Shown: in pieces, positions 10,901 through 21,835 of the stretch
Layout of the letters: the number at the start of each line of letters is the position of its first letter
How positions within the stretch are numbered: position 1 is the first letter of the stretch
NCBI GenBank assembly: GCA_008921705.1
Contig: VFFE01006712.1
Location: 703,804-767,803 of the forward strand
From: Burhinus oedicnemus
Taxonomy: Eukaryota; Chordata; Aves; Charadriiformes; Burhinidae
DNA length: 64,000 nucleotides
Direction of reading: 5' to 3'
Made by a program: the position numbers and the translations under genes
Notes under the pieces: model-generated
Database searches by the model: none
Told to the model about the DNA's origin: nothing
What the model saw: the letters and a program-made list of their open reading frames with translations, nothing else

Positions 10901-12489
10901 AGCAGTCTCAAGATTTCTGAACAACTGCCAGTTCAAAGTTTTATTTTCCCTTCTATTTTGGTTGTATAAGAGGACCTCATGTTTGGCTCATTAACTTCAT
11001 GCTGTCTGGGAAGTGAAGGCAAAAGCTCTGCTTCTAGACATAATTTGCATGTAGCTGACAGCAGCAATTCATCAGGTTCTTGGATCTTAATATATAAGAG
11101 TCTGGGACTCAGTTTAATTTCTAAATCAAGTAAATCTCCAAAGCTACAATCAGGCAGAATTTTCTAAAAAAAACCCTTATTAGTTAAGATATTGTAATTG
11201 TCATGGTGTCATTGTATTTTGTAGACTTTAAGCGGGGCTATATGCATCTAAAATCATAAAAGACTCATTGCTGTAAGGTAACCCATGACAGAATAGTATA
11301 TATGGTCACGTACACACATATTCACCCTTTGATATCAGGCCTCAAAGACTACCTGGGGGAAAGTCTGGGATTTCTCATTTGTAAGATATTTTTAGGAAGA
11401 CAACTAAAAAATTATATACATTATGAACATTTAAAATTACATTTGTTGGTTTATCAATCTTATACTACTACTTTGTATTTTAAATAAGCAATCTGTCTGT
11501 ACAAACAAGCTTGAAATCACCTCAAAGAGAATTCAACCTTCCAGACAGAACATTAAGCATAGAGGAAAAAAAGCTGAATTCCTCTCTCAGGTCAAGTTAG
11601 TGGGTGGTTTGCCCTTGATTTTGATTCAGGTACATTTTAACTGTGCAGATCAACTTCTATAATCCTTTCTCAGCTGAAATTCTCACTTCTCTCTTTTTTT
11701 TTTTTTCCTGAAGAAAAGTGATGTTTGCTCTAACTACCATGTATTTGATTGAATTTTATTTGCTTTTGGAGACTAAAATGTTAACTAAGGCCTTAAACTC
11801 CGTTGCTGGTTCTGTCCTACATTATTTGGTCAGGCTGCTCAGAGCCAAATGCAGCCAAGAGGTCTAGCTCAGAGCTACTGGAACAGGAAGAATTTGGTCA
11901 CCAGCATCTAGAAATGCAGTACAGAAACCTCTGCTTGGCAGCGTTAGAAACCGTTTAACTGGGCAGCTCCCACAACCGCATACGTGCTTTTGTCCTGGAC
12001 CACAGAAGCCCTGATTTCTGAAGGCCCAGTTCAGGCTTAACCCCGCTTTGGCAACTGATTCAGACCTCACACCAAGGTCCCACCAAGGCCGAGCTCTGAA
12101 GCATTGCCACATCTTTTCCTCCTGTCAGCCCAAGCAGGTTCAAATTTTTCTGGACATCAATGGAGTTGAGGCCACTTTTTCTTCAAGAATGGTCCTGGTT
12201 TCTCCAAAAAAACACAGATTTTACCTTGTTTGATTGTTTATTTTTTTTTAAATACAGCTTACTCACTGAAGCCTAAGACTCATGGGACCTGTGTTCTAGC
12301 TCTTTATTCACCTGAAATGGTTCAAAATCACCTCAACTATCAACGAGGGTGTTGTGTTGTGCTATGGCCAGACTCTGACTCTGCACTAGCCCTAGGACAC
12401 TTGTTCAGAAAGGGGGAAATCCTGAGTACCAGCTACACCTCAACAGCTGCATCCAGATTTTACATTATATAGCCATCTGCTAAAATACG
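7925..12489. other. Unique noncoding sequence
   Basis: No recognised gene or transposable element over about 4.5 kb. It contains T13 tracts at 9513-9525 and 11694-11706 and one weak exon-like segment (8227-8397, listed separately). Open frames up to 119 codons (10409-10768, -) look like chance. Confidence 0.55.
8227..8397 (+). other. Exon-like segment (hypothesis)
   Basis: A pyrimidine-rich run ending in TTTTCCCTAG (8217-8226) resembles a splice acceptor. GTAAGT at 8398-8403 is a strong donor hexamer. The 171 bases between them are open in one frame and a multiple of three, encoding a segment that includes LLAEILHYLKVMDPDSKRP. I do not recognise the peptide. Acceptor and donor pairs like this occur by chance in long noncoding DNA, so confidence is low. 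Confidence 0.1.
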
Positions 12490-12570
12490 CAAGCAGCATC
12501 CAGAGCAAGGATTGGACTCCAGCTTTTCTTACCAACCTGCAGCGCTAGTCTCCAGACTACAGAGTAATTT
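12490..12570 (-). repeat. Possible tRNA-derived SINE relic
   Basis: On the minus strand the segment reads TAGTCTGGAGACTAGCGCTG, then an AAAGCTGGAGTCC stretch, then AATCCTTGCTCTGG. The succession GCGCTG, AGCAGGAGTCC, AATCCCTGCTCTG is typical of the tRNA-related head of old amniote SINEs, with GAGTCCAATCC (12509-12519) at the B box. No intact tail is visible. This is an assignment by resemblance only. Confidence 0.35.
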
Positions 12571-12656
12571 GTTCCTCCTAACCTTGTTCTGCCCTCAGCT
12601 GATTACTGAAGTACAGTGGGTCCATTTTCACAGAGCGAGTGGAGAACATCCCCACC

Positions 12657-13025
12657 CAGAATCATAGAATCATAGAATCATATAGAATCATAGAATAGCT
12701 TGGGTTGGAAGGGACCTTTAAAGGTCATCTAGTCCAACCTCCCTGCAAGGAGCAGGGACACCCCCAATTAGATCAGATTGCTCAGAGCCCTGTCCAACCT
12801 CACCTTGAATACTTCCAGGGATGGGGCATCTACCACCTCTCTGGGCAACCTGTTCCAGTGTTTCACCAACCTCATTGTAAAAAATTTCTTGCTTATATCT
12901 AGTCTAAATCTACCCTCTTTAGTTTAAAGCCATTACCCCTTGTCCTTTCACAACAGGCCCTGCTAAAAAGTTTCTTCCCATCTTTCCTGTAGGCCCCCTT
13001 TAAGTACTGAAAGGCTGCAGAGTAA
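12657..13025 (-). mobile_element. CR1 LINE 3' fragment
   Basis: A minus-strand CR1 whose octamer tail, several AGAATCAT units with one irregular unit, spans about 12658-12697. The 3' UTR and ORF2 end follow, closely matching the copy that begins at 4381. Both share CCTTTAAAGGTCATCTAGTC and the CCCTGCAAGGAGCAGGGACA block. This indicates the same subfamily. CR1 similarity stops near 13020-13030. Confidence 0.93.
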
Positions 13026-13984
13026 CCTCCCAGCTGTGGACATGGCACTTCTGGAAAGTAGTTTTCACTTGCGATGAGGCTCAGCTGTGTTTGTAGGCAA
13101 GGGCTTTTGTCCTGGCCCACATCTTACAGTTGCAACAAATCCCGGAACGTTTCTGCTATTTCACCATAAACTGAGGACTGTCATGGCCCATGTTACTTAG
13201 GTACTGGGATGCAAGTTAGCTGAGGTTCAGGCTTGTGGTCTGAGCTGCGCAGTGTACATGCCAATGTGTGGATTGATTATGCTAGGTTTTAAGAAATCTG
13301 TAATTATTTTCAAGTGTCATTGTTAATAACACTTTCCCTTTAAAAACATCAGAGCAGGAAAACTTAATGATGTAATCAATACTCATTGACAATACTTTGT
13401 TTTGCTCATTATTTGCTTACTGACAGATGCAAAAAGAAATATTAGGCTGTCTCTAAGTCATTTCAATCCTTGACTAAGTTTTGAGGGGTTTTTTTCCCCC
13501 TGTGGGGACATAAACATATGATTTGGAATGGCCAGTTACAAAACCTATTGTTAAAATCATTAATACTTCCATGTTTCACCTATTGCTTTATTTTATTTAA
13601 AGAAAATAATATAAATAACAACAAATGTGTAGCTAATAAATTCAAAATTGAAAGAAACTGGAACTAATATATGTAAAATGTTTATTTATGTTTTGTAAGG
13701 CCTTTGTACTAAGCAATTAGAAAGTCTGAAGCCACTGATTTAGAGATTTTTTTTAATCAACCACATATTTAGAAAACGTTTACATCAATTTCTTACATCA
13801 TTTATTTTTTTTATAAACACTGGAATAGGAATTTATCTGATCTTGCAGTTTATTTTTTACTTCAGGCTATAATCTGGAATTACATTCATTTATCTTCTTT
13901 GGAAATAAAAGGAAACAAACTGAACTTTCAGGAAATGGTATAACAGTTCTTTGTGAGGGCAAAAGTAAAAAGAATCTGTTTTGG
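13026..13984. other. AT-rich unique sequence
   Basis: A strongly AT-rich stretch, especially 13550-13860, with several short T and A runs. No gene or repeat was recognised. It grades into the element-like block that follows. Confidence 0.5.
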
Positions 13985-14165
13985 AAATGCAGCTTAAGGC
14001 ACTGCAATTAGTTACTGGAATGGAATTAATGGCTTGTCACTAAAAAGCCAGTTCTCTGGCTGGAACATCTGGCTGGGATATGACAATTGGCTGCCCCAGA
14101 CATTACGTTGGTGTCACATTACGCGATAAGTAATAGGAGAAGGCAAAATCTCTAAGAGAATGAAG
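13985..14165. promoter_or_regulatory. Candidate conserved element with short repeats
   Basis: This block has high sequence complexity and several internal repeats. TCTGGCTGG occurs at 14055-14063 and again at 14068-14076. ACATTACG occurs at 14100-14107 and 14116-14123. AGCCAG and CTGGCT form an inverted repeat at 14046-14061. Three TGGCT cores plus TTGGCTGCCCCA suggest NFI-type half-sites. The function is inferred from pattern alone. Confidence 0.22.
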
Positions 14166-15599
14166 ATCTAGTTTTATGGTCCTGTTCCTACCAACTAGAA
14201 ATATGGGAAGAAAACCACACAATGTATCTGTTGTCCAGTTTATAAGTATAATTGTTTCTATCTTGGATGATATCTGCATTTTCTTCTGTTTTTATGAGAC
14301 AATATAAACTCTTAAAACAAAACCAGATGTATTCTGCAGTCATGTTTTTATTTTCATTACACTTTCCTATGCACTTCCAATAACATGAGTACAATTCAAG
14401 TTTTACTTGCTGCTCAAACAAGCAGTCATAGGATGTGTTTTCAGTGTTTTGAAGTCCCTGGTCTTGATCTGAAGTTGTAAAATCCAATAATTGTTTTGCT
14501 CAGTATATGCAGTTGCCCCACATTTCAGCCATCTCTCCAGGGGAGTTTCCCAAATTAAGAAAAAACAAATATTGCTATATTGTACACTGTACTAATTACT
14601 AGAAATAAAGCTACTGTCATTGCAGAAACTTAATTTTTTAATAAATGAATGCCATATTGTTTTCCATGTCTCACTCTTTTGTGTTTTATTTTTGCTTTAT
14701 GTGTGGTAATCTTTCGAGTGACGCTTTCCCTGCTAGTTAATACACTAACCTTTCAGAAAGCCAGACTCAACAATGAAAAACAAAAGAAGAAAGAGAAAGC
14801 AATCCTGATGAAAGGAAGCTGTTAAGCACAGAAGAACACATTTTTCTTTTCTGTTTACTGAGCCAAATCAGTCCTTAAAGCTATCCAGATGCTACAGTTT
14901 CAGAGGAGCACTAAAGTAGAAAACACAAAATTACTCTAATTGTCCCAGAGTGATTAAATTTAGAAGAGGTGGTGTATGCATCAGTTGAGTTAATTTTGTT
15001 TTTAAACATGAACAGGTCAAACTCTGAAGCATACCAAGCTGTGCTTGTGTATTCTTGTTTTTCCTTAAGTAACTGCAGCTGAGTTATAAACTCACTCTAG
15101 TTATGCTTTCCGCTTGGTAGCATGCCAAAAGGTCTCCTCTTCATCCACCCTGCAACGTTCCTGTTTCCTTTTGTTCTGCCTCAGTAACTTCAGAACTTGT
15201 CGTCTAAGTACACGCACAACAGCAGGTGCATATAACTACACCTTTTACAGAAAAACTTCTGTCTCCACGGTAAAAATAGAACAGATTGATGGGGTCAGTA
15301 TTAAACTGGCTCCCTCTAATGAGTTAAAGACTCCCATCTGTTCCATATACTAATGTGGTTGAAGCCTGCAAGAGATAAAAAAAAAAAAGATCAATACAAA
15401 TTTATGGGCACTTCATAAGCATTAAATTAACAGCAAGAGAAATGCAGGGTTGTGTGGAAGGGATGCTCATGATCCTCCTCGGAGGCTTATAAAGCTAACT
15501 GAGCACAAAATGATATAATTATGGTGTTAAATAAGACTTCTAGGGTAAAGTTCCTAGAGGATAAAAAAGATGCTTGCTACAGCCTTGACAATTTAAGAA
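14166..15599. other. Unique noncoding sequence
   Basis: Nothing recognised apart from an A12 tract at 15377-15388. Open frames up to 99 codons (14188-14487, -) appear to be chance. Confidence 0.5.
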
Positions 15600-17050
15600 G
15601 CTTTTCCAAAAGGAAGTCTGCACCATCAGCCTATCTGTTGGGGATCAGCTACCCTCTCCCTCTTTCTGTCTTTCCAGTTTCACATATTAATCATCAGCAT
15701 TTCCAGCTCCCCCATCTAATTCCCCTCGCCTGTATGTTTCCCCAGATCTTTACTTCATCAAGATTCAGTGCTCCAGCTGAAAGCTGTTAATTGGAATTGG
15801 CCTCCACGCAACGCTGCTGCTTCTCTAAATTCACCGTGGTTAAACTTCTCCTCTTGGTCAACCCTTCAGCATCAGCTATTTGCTCCCTCATGATTTCCCA
15901 TCAACTGGAAGAGCCAGCTCCCTTTTTTCCTCTGCCTTTTTTTCCCTCTTTATATTAATACTGGGATGCTCTTCATGCTTCATTAGCCTCCATTCTCAAA
16001 CTTCTTGACCCATTCCTTGCTGGTTAGGCCTTACCCATCAAACCCAACAAATGTGTCTCTAATGTCTGCTTATGCATTACACCTTCTTGTAGAAATCCCA
16101 GTCCCTTGCTGCAAATTCAGTTCTGCCATCTTCATAGCTAAATGAATTTATGCCACCAATTTTGTTGAAACTGGACCAACACTTTCAGTAGTACAGATCT
16201 CTACCTTTGGACTGATCCTCAGGTCCTTTCATCCTCTTCCTGCCATTTCCCTCTCTGTATAGACAAGGCCCAAATTTCTCCCATCTGAACTTCCTTGAAC
16301 TCGCCCGTCTCACCCATTATTAGTCTCTGATTTCTCAGTTATCTCTGGTTTCTTCCACTTACAGTGTAAACATATCTCCGTCCCACCCCTCCATTAAGCT
16401 ATCACCTTGTCCCTTTCTCATTCTCTTTTCCTTTTTCTCTTTGATCGCTAAACTCAGTGGGGGCACAGTCTATAATAACCATCTTGGTGCTCCTCTCCTC
16501 TCTCCAGCCTGTCTCCCCACAGTGACTTTCCACTGAGCTGACTATGACCAGTGCCTCTGGCAGTTCCCCTCCTGGCTTAGGATCCATCTCCATCCTCCCT
16601 CATGCCTTCGGATGCCTGCAGTATGGTCTGTCAAGTGCTTCCCACCAGCATGTGGTCTGCTCTCTCTCTTCCCTTTCTTCCTTCCCTTGCAATCACCTTT
16701 CAGCATGTTCTTTAGAAGATGTTCCTCTTCCCTCTTCATCTTTTTATGAAGAACCCATAACCTTTGGCCACTTTTTCTCCCTCTCCAACATTTTGCTCAA
16801 TAACTTCATCCTCAGAAACAAACTGAACTGCAGATGACCATTTATGCACAATAGCTTTTTCTGTGTACCCTCACTGCTGAAATTTCTATGTAGACTGTCA
16901 CGTCACTGGTTACTGGAACAACTTTTTCTTATGATGTTGACTGTCACCCAGTTCAGCATCTGTACAGTCCTCTGCAAACTTCCCCTTTTTTGTCACATGG
17001 AATAACAATGACAGCAGTCTTTCAAAGGTCTGTGAGGTTGATATCTCCCC
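15600..17050. other. Pyrimidine-rich strand-asymmetric block
   Basis: Over about 1.4 kb the plus strand is visibly enriched in C and T, with many CTCC, TTCC and CCCTC words and few purine runs. Both flanks lack this bias. Such asymmetry can come from an old LINE, from the transcribed strand of a gene or from a decayed pyrimidine microsatellite. I could not match it to a family. The 16402-16837 open frames on both strands are by-products of the composition. Confidence 0.35.
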
Positions 17051-20000
17051 AGCCTTCACTCAAACACCTTGTTTTATAGAACGAGAGAACTTAACAGTGT
17101 AATTCAAGTATTGCTTTGCCAGTTGGCCTCAGTGCAGAGAACAGCATCAGACACATCCTATTTATTAGTACAGAGGTAGCCAAGTACCTTGAAGCCAAAG
17201 CCTGAACTCTCCCCTACACACCTCAAATTATTAGTCGACCAAGTATCGATGCCTTTTCATAATTATTTTTCTCATTACCTGTCAAAAGGAGAACTTCTGA
17301 AAACTCCTATGCCTTTGCACAGTTGTTGGCTGCAGGGATTATTGGTATCCAGACTGAAAGGTCTGCCATTTTCTCCTTTGGGCCTTTGGCACCCTTTTGC
17401 ACATATACTTGTGAAGTCCTACAGATTTACTCTCTCCTCCAGCTGTTAAGTGAGACAGTTCCTTCTGTACTGCAAAGTACAAATATTATGTATTGAACCT
17501 ATTGACATGTAAAAAATTACCAAGCAAACAAACTAAAAAAAGTTTTGGTTCCTGCTGAATCAACCCAAAATATAGGCAAGCAGTCATGCTGGCCCAGATT
17601 CCCCCCAGATTCAAGTCCTCACTCTCCCCTATTTTATCCAAGCCTGGGAACTAAGTATCTACCCAGTCTGGTGGTTGTCCTAGACACCAGCCACCGAGGC
17701 CTCTTTCTGTTCACCCAGTGGATCTTGCAGAGGGTTTTCAGCGAAGTGGCCTGTTTCCAACAGGTGAAGAGTTGATGATGCAATGACCTAGCTCAATCTT
17801 ATAACTATAGCTTCTCCTAGGAGATAAGATACATAGGTCTGAACCTTCTGAGGCTTGAAGGGGAATTGCTCAAAGGAAGAAACCCTCCCATTTCTTGGCA
17901 AATGGTCCAATCACTGGCAAGTTAATTAAAAAGGAACCTCATACCTACTTCTTGTATATCAAAAAAAAAAAAAGGTAGTCATGCATTTTACCAAAAGCCT
18001 GTGGGAACATTCTGTGAGTTTAATAAAAAGGCTTATCAGATCAAGCCCTTTGGAGGAATATAGACAGAAGAGTGACTCTTTTCCAGCTCCCTGCTGGTCT
18101 CCTGTGAAGTCTATGTCCAGCTGAGACCAGGCAGTCATGCAGATGTGCAGAAGGAGAATTGCCAGGCAGCACAGCAGCCATGGCAGCTCACAACACCCAC
18201 ATGCTAGGTAGTGGAGCCGGATTTTCAGGATCTAAATACCTTCTCAGTCTCACTCTACTCAGCAAAAAAGTATGCTGCACTGCAATAGTCTTCCTTGGCA
18301 ATGAGTCAGAAGTACTTTTATGGATATAGCTTCAAGTATTGCTCCTAGCTGTCAGGGGTATGAATAGAATTTTAAATGTTAATACATATAATTAGAATGT
18401 TTTCAGGAGTCATTATTTTCCTTGTTTTTACAGAACTCTACTTACATAAATCTCAACACAAAGGACTACATTCCACGTGCAGTCACAGCAACATAATCTT
18501 GGAAAACACCATTGCTTTTTGGAGATTATGTAAGTTTAGAGAGGGGGGTTATTTTCTGTTTCTTAGTAGCTTGCTGATAAACAGCGTAAGCCTTTACTTT
18601 AGTCTAATTACATTTGATGTTGAAGAGCAACATACAGGTTAAAATCAGCTGTCTGAAAGTGAGCACCTTCTGATTTGAGAAAGTGAGAATATTGAAATAC
18701 AAAACTAATATAGATTACTATAATTCAGTAATGGGAATTTATTATATTACTGACAATAGATGGATTTATATTTTTAACACAGATAACTGGGCTCAACTTT
18801 ACCTTGAAATCTGGCAATACAAAATGAAAGAAGTCATTGTTTTAACTCTGCATCTACAACTTGGAAGTGAAGAACGGCAGCTTCTCTAAATTTGGAACAA
18901 AGCAGTGCTTAGTTGCCATTTGTTGCAGTTTTGTCCAGTTTTTAAGTTGGTGCTGCCCTACAGAGGTAGTAGAATGGCTTCAGCTTCATTTGTAACAAGA
19001 CCTTTTTAAAGGTAGTTCTTGGGCTTTTAAATCAAATCCATTTCTTTTCCCCTTATCTGCTTTGAAAGAAAGTACTAGGAAGAGTTATCTATGCTCTCAG
19101 GTTTTCAGATTGCAGAGAAAAAAAAATATATACAGCTCCAATGAGATCCCAAGAGTCATCTCCGGAAGCAATCTGCATTAATTGCACAGAAGTTAGAGGA
19201 AGAAATCACAGAGAGCGTGGAATAAGTTATGCAAAACCTCTTAGGACATCAGAAAAACACCCCTGGTAAGCCTCAACGTTCAGAAGTCTGTCATCCTTTC
19301 TGACGCTCCACACATATGAGGTTCGGCTAAAAATCACCATTACTTACATGAGAAGAAGCTTCTTCAACATTTCCCAGGTGCAGACAAATATGCTATGGCT
19401 ATATGCAGTCTAATGTTTTTCTGCTGCTAAAAGACGAGTGAATGAGTCCATGTGACCAGAGGCAGAGGGAAGAGTGGAAAGTTTTGTGCTGCTTTCCATA
19501 TGCTGTTATGAGCCATTACATGTGTCAGTATTTCCACTACAAATAATGACTCAGAGCCAAAGTAGATAATTGCAAAACATAACATCAAAATCAAATTACA
19601 AGGTGAACATAATTTGTTTCTGGATCTGGACATAATTGCTATATTCTGCTTTACTGGGAAGCTCTTTGAATTAAGCATCCAGACTCTATATTGAGATATA
19701 TTTACAACCTTGAGTAAGATTTGATGTTTACAGATCTTTGACTAAGTTCAGAAAAGCCTGTCCATGTGTTTACTAGACTCTATAAAACTTAGGAAAGAGC
19801 CCTTGCAAGGCAACTGTATAGTATGGAGGCAACCCTCCCCACTCACAGGCAATGGACACTGGCTTTGACTCTGAGATGAAACCAATGCCAGGAACAAGAA
19901 GTTCCTGCAACTCTGCTAGTCAGCGCAATCAAAATGGGAGATTATTTCCTGAGCACAAATTAACTTGGGACTAGTCAGTCTCCTTACAATCCTTCTGCAT

Positions 20001-20909
20001 TAGTTCTGGTAAAGCTGTTCCCATAGCTGAGATCCTAGGTCCCTGGCCCAGTTTAAATCTTCTCAGCTGGGCCAAGCTCAGAGCTAAGACCTTGAGCACG
20101 CTGACCCAGAAGAGAAGCTTTGAGTCCTGCACCCAAGAAGACTCTTCCTGAAAGCACCACAACTTATTCAAACCTGATCCAGGAAGACTGTTTTATATGC
20201 AGGCACCTACCTCCACGTATTGTCAGTTTTCAGGAATGTTCCAACACCTTTTGTTGGGTCTTATCACTCCATCACAATTAATGAAAAATAACAAAGTTAT
20301 AAGGTGCTAAATAAGCTGTTTTGCATACTACCTTCAGGAGCGCTGCACAGACTAGCCTAGCCGTTGGCTGCCTGGTCCCCTTGTGCTTCCACCTGTGCCT
20401 CCTCTCTACTTCTTCTCACCAGAGCTGGACTAAGCTCTCTGCACAGTCTTTTCACTACAGTTTGCTCCTTTACCTCATCCCAGCCTCAAGTGGCAGCAAT
20501 CTTCCTTCTCCACAGCAAGCCGTCAGAGCAGAGCTAGTGAACAAGCAGAGTCATATGGGGAATGTATGGGTGGGTGAGGGGGACAGCTATGCTGATGCAG
20601 CAAGTCCCATGCTTCAGGCCAGTGACGGAGATGGACGGAGTCCTGCTGTCATCCAGCTCCACAATGGGGTGAAGTTCCTGTCAGGAAGTTCCTATGGCCC
20701 GTCTTGCCATCCAAATCAAGACGAGCGGCTGGGACTGAAAATGGGGAGAGGTTCCTATCCCCAGTCACGCATCTGAAATTGTACAGATTCTTTGGCTAAA
20801 AAGTCTGATAATACTTAAATACTAACCAGTGTTGTGATAATACCACTTTCAACAGAGTCAGTGATGCTGACAGCATCCCTCTTCACTAACACAGGACTTT
20901 CTTAAAGGT
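17051..20909. other. Unique noncoding sequence
   Basis: No gene or repeat was recognised. It holds an A13 tract at 17961-17973. A 151-codon open frame at 20321-20776 (+) has no recognisable domain and no upstream features, so it is not called as a gene. Confidence 0.5.
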
Positions 20910-21835
20910 TCATCAATCTTTGAGCCAGAAGGAACGATTAATCTTTTAGTCTAACCCCTGGAACTAGAACTTCACCTAATGTTTTCCATATTAGCTCTGA
21001 ACTTTGGCTGAATCAAGTATTTCAGAAACACATCCAGCCAGGTTTCTTAAACTTCCAGCAATGGGAATACACCACATCTATTTTGAATTGCTCCAGCAGG
21101 TAGGCCATATTCATCATTTAAAATATCTGCACCTTGTTCAAAATCTTGATTTGCCGAGCAAAGATCCCCATCTTGAGTTCTCGTTATATTTTCTGTTGTT
21201 GCATTAAAGAGTTGTTGGTTTTCTGAAGCTTTTCCTACGTGTAGGTATCTGTAGGCAATAAGGAAATCACATCTGTAACTTGAATAATTTAAGATAATTG
21301 TGATAAGATTTCTACCTGTTTTCCAGACTACAGCTTAGACTCTTTTAGAACCTTTTCAATTTTTCAGCAGAGTTCTCCAAACAGGCACCCCAGAGCTGAA
21401 GTGTTCCAGTGATGGCCTTGCTAATGGTAACACAGACAGCCCTGCCTCTCCTCCAGCCTGTGCCTTTGCTTGTACCTCCATAGATCACATAGATCACATT
21501 AGCTCTTTGGCCAACTATCTCAATGGAAATGCCTGTTCTGCCAGTTGTATACCTTTCTCTTGAAATCTTTTTGATGTCACAATGATTCACTATCCTATCT
21601 CAAAAGTGGGATCCACATTCTTTGTTTCAAAATCCACAGTCTTGAATTCAGTTGTCTTCAAAAGCCCACAACTCAGATCAACCCGCTTTACAAAATAATC
21701 CAGCTCACTCTGTATGACTAGCCTGTTCCCGTCTTTATTTACTTATCCAATAGCTTGAGGTCATCTGCAAATTTTGCAAGCAATGATTTCCTAACTTTCT
21801 CCCAGTTGATTGATATAGTTATTGAGTAAGAATGG
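20910..21835 (-). mobile_element. Ancient CR1/L3-like LINE relic
   Basis: Decayed but collinear phrases of old CR1-type elements are seen in minus orientation. The 3' side has TTTGAGCCAGAAGGAACGAT and AGTCTAACCCCTGG (20929-20959). The middle has AAGTGTTCCAGTGATGGCC (about 21400) and ATCACATTAGCTCTTTGGCC (about 21493). The 5' side has CATCTGCAAATTTTGCAAGC and TTGATTGATATAGTTATTGA (21763-21826). Gaps and many substitutions make it far older than the other CR1 copies. No intact reading frame remains. The boundaries are approximate. Confidence 0.6.

Noticed and set aside
20321..20776. 151-codon plus-strand open frame as a gene
   Set aside because: The sequence looks like translated noncoding DNA and has no domain or neighbouring exon evidence.
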